9,201 bases of DNA, taken from NCBI GenBank assembly GCA_018991295.1, contig JAGKSZ010000022.1, forward strand, positions 1-9,201, in the 5' to 3' direction. Position numbers and translations under genes: made by a program. This document shows, one piece after another, positions 6,059 to 9,201 of this stretch. Each line of letters starts with the position of its first letter. The first letter of the stretch is position 1. The DNA comes from Porphyrobacter sp. (GTDB lineage Bacteria > Pseudomonadota > Alphaproteobacteria > Sphingomonadales > Sphingomonadaceae). The notes beneath the pieces were generated by a model, which made no database searches, was not told the origin of the DNA, and saw only the letters and a program-made list of their open reading frames with translations.

Positions 6059-7722
6059 AGCGCTGGCACAAGGGGCTGCTCGGCGCGCTGGCCGGAGCGG
6101 CGGTGCTGGCGGGGGGCGCTTATGCCTTCCGCACTGATCTGGCGCTGGCGCTGGTGCGCTGGCGCAGCACACAGGACATCGCCGCCAACCGCCCCGTCCC
6201 CTGGCAGCAAGGCCCGGCCACGCCTGCGCAAAGCCCGGCGGAACGCCCGCCCAATATCGTCTTCATCCTGTTTGATGATCTGGGCTTGAATGATCTTTCC
6301 ACCTTTGGCGGGGGCGTGGCCGATGGGCGGATCAAAACCCCCCATATCGACAAGCTGGCCGCAGACGGTGCGATCTTCACGCAGGCCTATGCCGGCAATG
6401 CCACCTGTTCGCCATCGCGCGCGCAGCTGATGACCGGGCGCTATGCCACGCGCACCGGGTTCGAATTCACTCCCACGCCGCCGGGCTTTCCGCGCATCGT
6501 GCCGATGGTGTGGAACGATATCCACCCCGATCGCCCGCCGATCCTGACCCATCCGGACGCAGAGGCCGCCGCGCCGCCGTTCGAGGATCAGGGCCTGCCG
6601 CCCGAGGAAGTGACCATTGCCGAAGTGCTGAAGGCCCGCGGCTATCACACCGTCCACATCGGCAAGTGGCATCTGGGCAATGCGCCGCGCTTCCATCCCA
6701 ATGCGCAAGGCTTCGATGAAAGCCTCAACATGGACGGGCTTTTGCACCTGCCCGAAGGATCGCCGGACGTGGTCAACGCGCCGATCGATTTCGATCCGAT
6801 TGACCGCTTCCTGTGGGCATCGGGAAACTTCGCCACCAGTTACAACGGCGGCGAGAAATTCGCCCCCGGCGGCTATCTGGCGGATTACTGGACCGACGAA
6901 AGCCTCAAGGTGATCGAGGCGAACCGTAACCGGCCCTTCTTCCTGTATCTGGCGCATTGGGGCGTCCATTCGCCCTTGCAGGCGACGCGGGCGGATTATG
7001 ATGCGGTGGGGGATCTGGGTTCGCACCGCCTGCGCGTTTATGCCGCGATGCTGCTTGCGCTGGATCGCAGTGTCGGGCGGATCATGGCCAAGCTGGAGGC
7101 CGAAGGGCTGGCGGATAACACGCTGGTGGTGATTTCCTCGGATAATGGCGCGCCGGGCTATATCGGCTTGCAGGGGCTGAATGCGCCCTATCGCGGGGGC
7201 AAGGGCAGCTTCTTTGAAGGCGGTATCCGCGTGCCGCTGCTGGCGCACTGGCCGGCTCAGGTGTCGGCGGGATCGAAGGTGGCGCTGCCGGTGGGGCAGG
7301 GTGATCTGATGCCGACCTTTGCCGCCGCCGGCGGCGCGCCGCGGCCCGCCGGGGTGGTGATCGACGGGCGCAACCTGCTGCCTGCCCTCACCGCCAAGGG
7401 GCCTCAACCCCGCGCTGATGCCCCGCTGTTCTGGAACAGCGGCTATTACAAGGCGGTCCGGGCGGGTGACTGGAAGCTTCAGGTGAACGGCAAGCAGGGC
7501 AAGGCGTGGCTGTATAACCTCGCCGCCGATCCGACCGAGCAGCGCAATCTTGCCGCCAGCGAGCCTGCGGTCCGCAAACGGCTGGAGGCGCTGATCGCCG
7601 CGCACGAGGCGGGCCGCAAGCCGCCGCTCTATGCCAGCACCTTCGATACGCCGGTGTCGATCGACAAGACGCTCGATCAGCCCTACGCCAAGGGGGACGA
7701 GTTCATCTACTGGCCCAATTGA
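6055..7722 (+). CDS. Type I sulfatase (arylsulfatase family), probably exported and membrane-anchored
   Basis: The protein has 555 residues. Residues 1-6 are basic, followed by a hydrophobic helix (about 8-26), fitting a signal anchor or uncleaved signal, so the catalytic domain should be periplasmic. The sulfatase signature CSPSR at 118-122 holds C118, to be oxidised to formylglycine, with P120 and R122. Other expected residues are present: metal ligands D74-D75 in FDDLG and D363-N364 in SSDNG, K204 and H206 in GKWHLG, H305 in WGVHSPL, and K383 in GGKGSFFEGGIRVP. All match the Pseudomonas arylsulfatase pattern, so it should be active if a formylglycine-generating enzyme is encoded elsewhere. 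It hydrolyses sulfate esters; aryl or alkyl preference cannot be told. It overlaps the DUF1330 stop by ATGA and ends the plus-strand run; the next gene is convergent. Confidence 0.93.
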   Translation: MKRWHKGLLGALAGAAVLAGGAYAFRTDLALALVRWRSTQDIAANRPVPWQQGPATPAQSPAERPPNIVFILFDDLGLNDLSTFGGGVADGRIKTPHIDKLAADGAIFTQAYAGNATCSPSRAQLMTGRYATRTGFEFTPTPPGFPRIVPMVWNDIHPDRPPILTHPDAEAAAPPFEDQGLPPEEVTIAEVLKARGYHTVHIGKWHLGNAPRFHPNAQGFDESLNMDGLLHLPEGSPDVVNAPIDFDPIDRFLWASGNFATSYNGGEKFAPGGYLADYWTDESLKVIEANRNRPFFLYLAHWGVHSPLQATRADYDAVGDLGSHRLRVYAAMLLALDRSVGRIMAKLEAEGLADNTLVVISSDNGAPGYIGLQGLNAPYRGGKGSFFEGGIRVPLLAHWPAQVSAGSKVALPVGQGDLMPTFAAAGGAPRPAGVVIDGRNLLPALTAKGPQPRADAPLFWNSGYYKAVRAGDWKLQVNGKQGKAWLYNLAADPTEQRNLAASEPAVRKRLEALIAAHEAGRKPPLYASTFDTPVSIDKTLDQPYAKGDEFIYWPN

Positions 7723-7764
7723 GCGCGATGATGACAGAGGCGCAGGAGCGGCTTTCCTACAAGC

Positions 7765-7804
7765 GGGGGCGGTGCGATAGGTCTTGGGTGGCGCAAATGC
7801 CCCC
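7765..7804 (+). other. Possible stem-loop after the sulfatase gene
   Basis: GGGGGC (7765-7770) can pair with GCCCCC (7799-7804), and inside it TGCG (7773-7776) can pair with CGCA (7792-7795), leaving a 15-base loop and small internal bulges. It begins 43 bases after the sulfatase stop and may end or protect that transcript. No T-run follows, so an intrinsic terminator is not shown. Confidence 0.25.
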
Positions 7805-7832
7805 GATTGCGGCGATTGGGCTGAAAGTTGCG

Positions 7833-7858
7833 GCGAATTTCAGAAATTCGCTTATAAT
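7833..7858 (+). promoter_or_regulatory. Perfect palindrome abutting a TATAAT box
   Basis: GCGAATTTC (7833-7841), A, GAAATTCGC (7843-7851) is a perfect palindrome with 9-bp arms. TATAAT at 7853-7858 follows one base later, and TTGCGG (7828-7833) upstream is a weak -35 with a 19-base spacer, so the palindrome nearly fills the spacer. This AT-rich patch stands out from its surroundings. It could be a repressible promoter reading rightward, or a hairpin (GCGAATT/AATTCGC) acting on the sulfatase transcript. No convincing gene follows on the plus strand. Confidence 0.35.
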
Positions 7859-7881
7859 TCATGGGGTTGAGAGAATTTCTT

Positions 7882-7898
7882 GGGGGTTCCAGACCCCC
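7882..7898. other. Short GC hairpin at the left edge of the repeat array
   Basis: GGGGGT (7882-7887) pairs with ACCCCC (7893-7898) around a five-base loop. The right arm belongs to the first 11-bp repeat unit. It may form in transcripts from either strand; no T-run follows on either side. Confidence 0.3.
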
Positions 7899-7962
7899 TC
7901 TCGACCCTTCCAGACCCTGTCTTGACCCCCTCCAGACCCCCCGCAGACCCCTTCCAGACCCC
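7887..7962. repeat. Tandem array of seven 11-bp units, consensus YTCCAGACCCC
   Basis: The GAC core recurs at 7892, 7903, 7913, 7924, 7935, 7946 and 7957: spacings of 11, 10, 11, 11, 11 and 11 bases. The first (7887-7897) and seventh (7952-7962) units are identical, TTCCAGACCCC; others differ at one to four positions, and a decayed eighth (CGCCAG...) starts at 7963. An 11-bp unit shifts the reading frame each time, so it is not coding. It sits between convergent genes, ending 29 bases short of the isochorismatase-family stop codon. On the minus strand it is G-rich. Confidence 0.8.
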
Positions 7963-7991
7963 CGCCAGCGCGCCTTTGCCCGCGCCTTGCT

Positions 7992-8633
7992 TCAGGCTTG
8001 CCGTGTAGGAGCGCCGATCACGGCCAGCGCCTCGGCCACGCTGATAACCTCGGCATATTTGGCCTGAAGATCGAACAGATTGGCCTCGTGCGGGGCAGGG
8101 TGGCGATCGGCGCAGGCCTCGCGCACCACGAGCGGGATGAAGCCATATTGCATCGCATCGAGCGCCGATGCGCGCACGCAGCCCGAGGTGGAATAGCCGG
8201 TGATCAGCAGGGTATCGATGCCTTGCGCGCGGAGCGCCTCGGCCAGCCCGGTGCCGAAAAAGGCGCTGGGGTATTGCTTGGTGAACACCTGTTCGCCCGG
8301 CATCGGGGTGAGTTCAGGCGGGAAGGCACCGAGCGGGGAGCCTTCGACAAAAGTCTGCAAAACCGGGGCCTTGCGGTAGAAAACCCCGCCGTCGGAGCCA
8401 TCTTTTCGGTACCGGACATTGGTGAACACCACCGGCACGCCTGCCGCCCGTGCGGCTTGCGCCAGCCGGACATTGCAATCGCGCGCCGCCGCTGCTGTCT
8501 CCATGAACAGCGCGGAGCCTTGCGCAAGATAGGCCGCGACCACATCGACAATCAGCAGGGCAGGGCGCTGCCCCGGCTGGAGGCGCCCCTCATACACTCC
8601 GGCATAATTGTCGGATGCAGAAGGGCCCGCCAT
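7992..8633 (-). CDS. Isochorismatase-family cysteine hydrolase (N-carbamoylsarcosine/maleamate amidohydrolase-like)
   Basis: This protein of 213 residues has the Asp-Lys-Cys triad of the family: D30 in LLIVDVVAAY, K119 in FTKQYPSAFFGT, and C152 in ITGYSTSGCVRASALDAMQYGF, with the usual cis-peptide region before the Cys. The segments GVFYRKAP and PSAFFGTGLAEAL and the tail SEVISVAEAL-like ending (AEVISVAEAL) resemble N-carbamoylsarcosine amidase and maleamate amidohydrolase more than true isochorismatases, so an amide C-N bond is the likely target. It should be cytoplasmic. ATG at 8633 overlaps the stop of the CoA-transferase gene (ATGA on the minus strand), with GGGGATC upstream as a weak binding site, so the two are probably co-translated. 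The substrate cannot be assigned; nicotinate, creatinine and hydantoin routes use related enzymes, but no partner genes are visible. Confidence 0.88.
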   Translation of the reverse strand: MAGPSASDNYAGVYEGRLQPGQRPALLIVDVVAAYLAQGSALFMETAAAARDCNVRLAQAARAAGVPVVFTNVRYRKDGSDGGVFYRKAPVLQTFVEGSPLGAFPPELTPMPGEQVFTKQYPSAFFGTGLAEALRAQGIDTLLITGYSTSGCVRASALDAMQYGFIPLVVREACADRHPAPHEANLFDLQAKYAEVISVAEALAVIGAPTRQA

Positions 8634-9201
8634 CAGATGATCCCCGCCGCTGCCAGCCGTTCCAGTTCGGCGGCATCCAGCCCCAGCCGCTCGGCAAACA
8701 CCTCGGCATTGTCCTGCCCTGGCGCTGCAGGCGCGGGGCGACGGATGGTGCTGGGGGTTCTGGAAAGCTTGGGAAAAGCGTTCTGCATCCTGATCCGCCC
8801 ACGGTTCTGGGTCTCGACCTCGATGATCGCCTGCCGCGCCTGAAAATGCGGATCGGCGAGCATTTCGGGCGCGCGGTAAACCCGGCCTGCGGGGATCGAA
8901 TATTCGATCATCAGCGCATCGACTTCATCGACTGTCAGCGTCCCGGTCCAGTCGTTGATGAGGCCGTCCAATTCGTCCTGATGGATGCCGCGGGCGATGT
9001 GGGTGGAATAGCGTTCGTCCTGCGCCAGTTCGGGGCGCCCCATCGCCTGACACAGGCGGGCGAAGATCGCCTCACCGTTGCCGCCCCTCACGTACGCGGC
9101 CTCCTCGCCGTTAACGACACTTCGCCGCGCGACCGCCCTTATCCCCCCGCCCTGCACCTCGCGCGGCCACCCCCCGCTGCCCATTTCAGGGCCAAAACCC
9201 C
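8633..9201 (-). CDS. CaiB/BaiF family CoA-transferase, C-terminal part (runs off the right edge)
   Basis: The frame is open from the right edge to TGA at 8635-8633, giving 188 residues. From about 9080 leftward the sequence is a clear class III CoA-transferase C-terminus: GGNGEAIFARLCQAMGRPEL, DERYSTHIARG, IPAGRVYRAPEMLADPHFQARQ, and a final helical LGLDAAELERLAAAGII. The family moves CoA between carboxylic acids (formyl-CoA/oxalate, carnitine and others); the catalytic Asp lies in the missing N-terminal half, so activity cannot be judged. An ATG at 9184 is probably internal, since the family is about 400 residues and the fold is interlocked. The part upstream of GGNGEAIF (about 9085-9201) matches the family poorly and uses codons rare elsewhere here (ATA, AGG, CGA, AGT). 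The stop overlaps the start of the amidohydrolase gene, suggesting one operon. Confidence 0.85.
   Translation of the reverse strand, partial: GFGPEMGSGGWPREVQGGGIRAVARRSVVNGEEAAYVRGGNGEAIFARLCQAMGRPELAQDERYSTHIARGIHQDELDGLINDWTGTLTVDEVDALMIEYSIPAGRVYRAPEMLADPHFQARQAIIEVETQNRGRIRMQNAFPKLSRTPSTIRRPAPAAPGQDNAEVFAERLGLDAAELERLAAAGII

Noticed and set aside
5959..7605. Very long minus-strand open frame (548 codons) opposite the sulfatase
   Set aside because: The plus strand has a complete sulfatase with every catalytic residue; the antisense product is Arg/His/Gly-rich without motifs.
7728..7925. Small plus-strand open frame (about 65 codons) after the sulfatase
   Set aside because: It has no clear ribosome binding site, runs into the 11-bp array, and its codon pattern is unlike the neighbours. 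A small peptide is not fully excluded.
7887..7973. The 11-bp array as a CRISPR
   Set aside because: Units are 11 bases with no spacers and are degenerate; no cas genes are present.
7998..8843. Plus-strand open frame (281 codons) opposite the amidohydrolase and CoA-transferase
   Set aside because: It is antisense to two supported genes and crosses their junction; the minus-strand products have intact family motifs.
1..9201. Insertion sequences, integrases, tRNA or rRNA genes
   Set aside because: No transposase or recombinase motifs, terminal inverted repeats, tRNA-like cloverleaf or rRNA segments were seen on either strand.

Overview
The window is GC-rich (roughly two-thirds G+C by eye), densely coded bacterial DNA with strong G/C preference at third codon positions, frequent four-base ATGA overlaps between genes and several GTG/TTG starts. 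The gene families (wax-ester synthase-like acyltransferase, HLD-I haloalkane dehalogenase, DUF1330, DUF2891, sulfatase) point to an alphaproteobacterium, most likely a sphingomonad such as an Erythrobacter relative. That assignment is inference from family recall and style; there is no rRNA or other marker gene here.

Layout. (1) 1-1583, plus strand: the end of a DUF979 membrane protein (5' part outside the window) overlapping a DUF2891 gene, closed by a strong GC hairpin at 1593-1616. (2) 1681-4660, plus strand: a wax ester synthase/diacylglycerol acyltransferase (TTG start), an alpha/beta hydrolase and a TetR-family regulator, a lipid-type module with its regulator. (3) 4661-4715: a short control region with a TATAAT box, an inverted repeat suited to be an operator, and a strong ribosome binding site. 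(4) 4716-7722, plus strand: haloalkane dehalogenase, DUF1330 protein and type I sulfatase, each joined to the next by an ATGA overlap. (5) 7723-7991: a non-coding gap between convergent genes, unusually rich in structure: a possible stem, a perfect 9-bp-arm palindrome next to a TATAAT, a small G5/C5 hairpin, and seven copies of an 11-bp repeat. (6) 7992-9201, minus strand: an isochorismatase-fold amidohydrolase preceded by the C-terminal part of a CaiB/BaiF CoA-transferase that runs off the right edge.

How the genes may work together. The TetR gene lies between the acyltransferase/hydrolase pair and the dehalogenase-sulfatase set and could control both. A dehalogenase (C-halogen bond) and a sulfatase (sulfate ester) made from one coupled message, beside a neutral-lipid acyltransferase, suggests handling of halogenated and/or sulfated aliphatic compounds; this is a hypothesis. 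No classical mobile element, CRISPR array, tRNA or rRNA was seen. The last ~100 bases at the right edge read poorly against the CoA-transferase family and may be eroded or contain errors.
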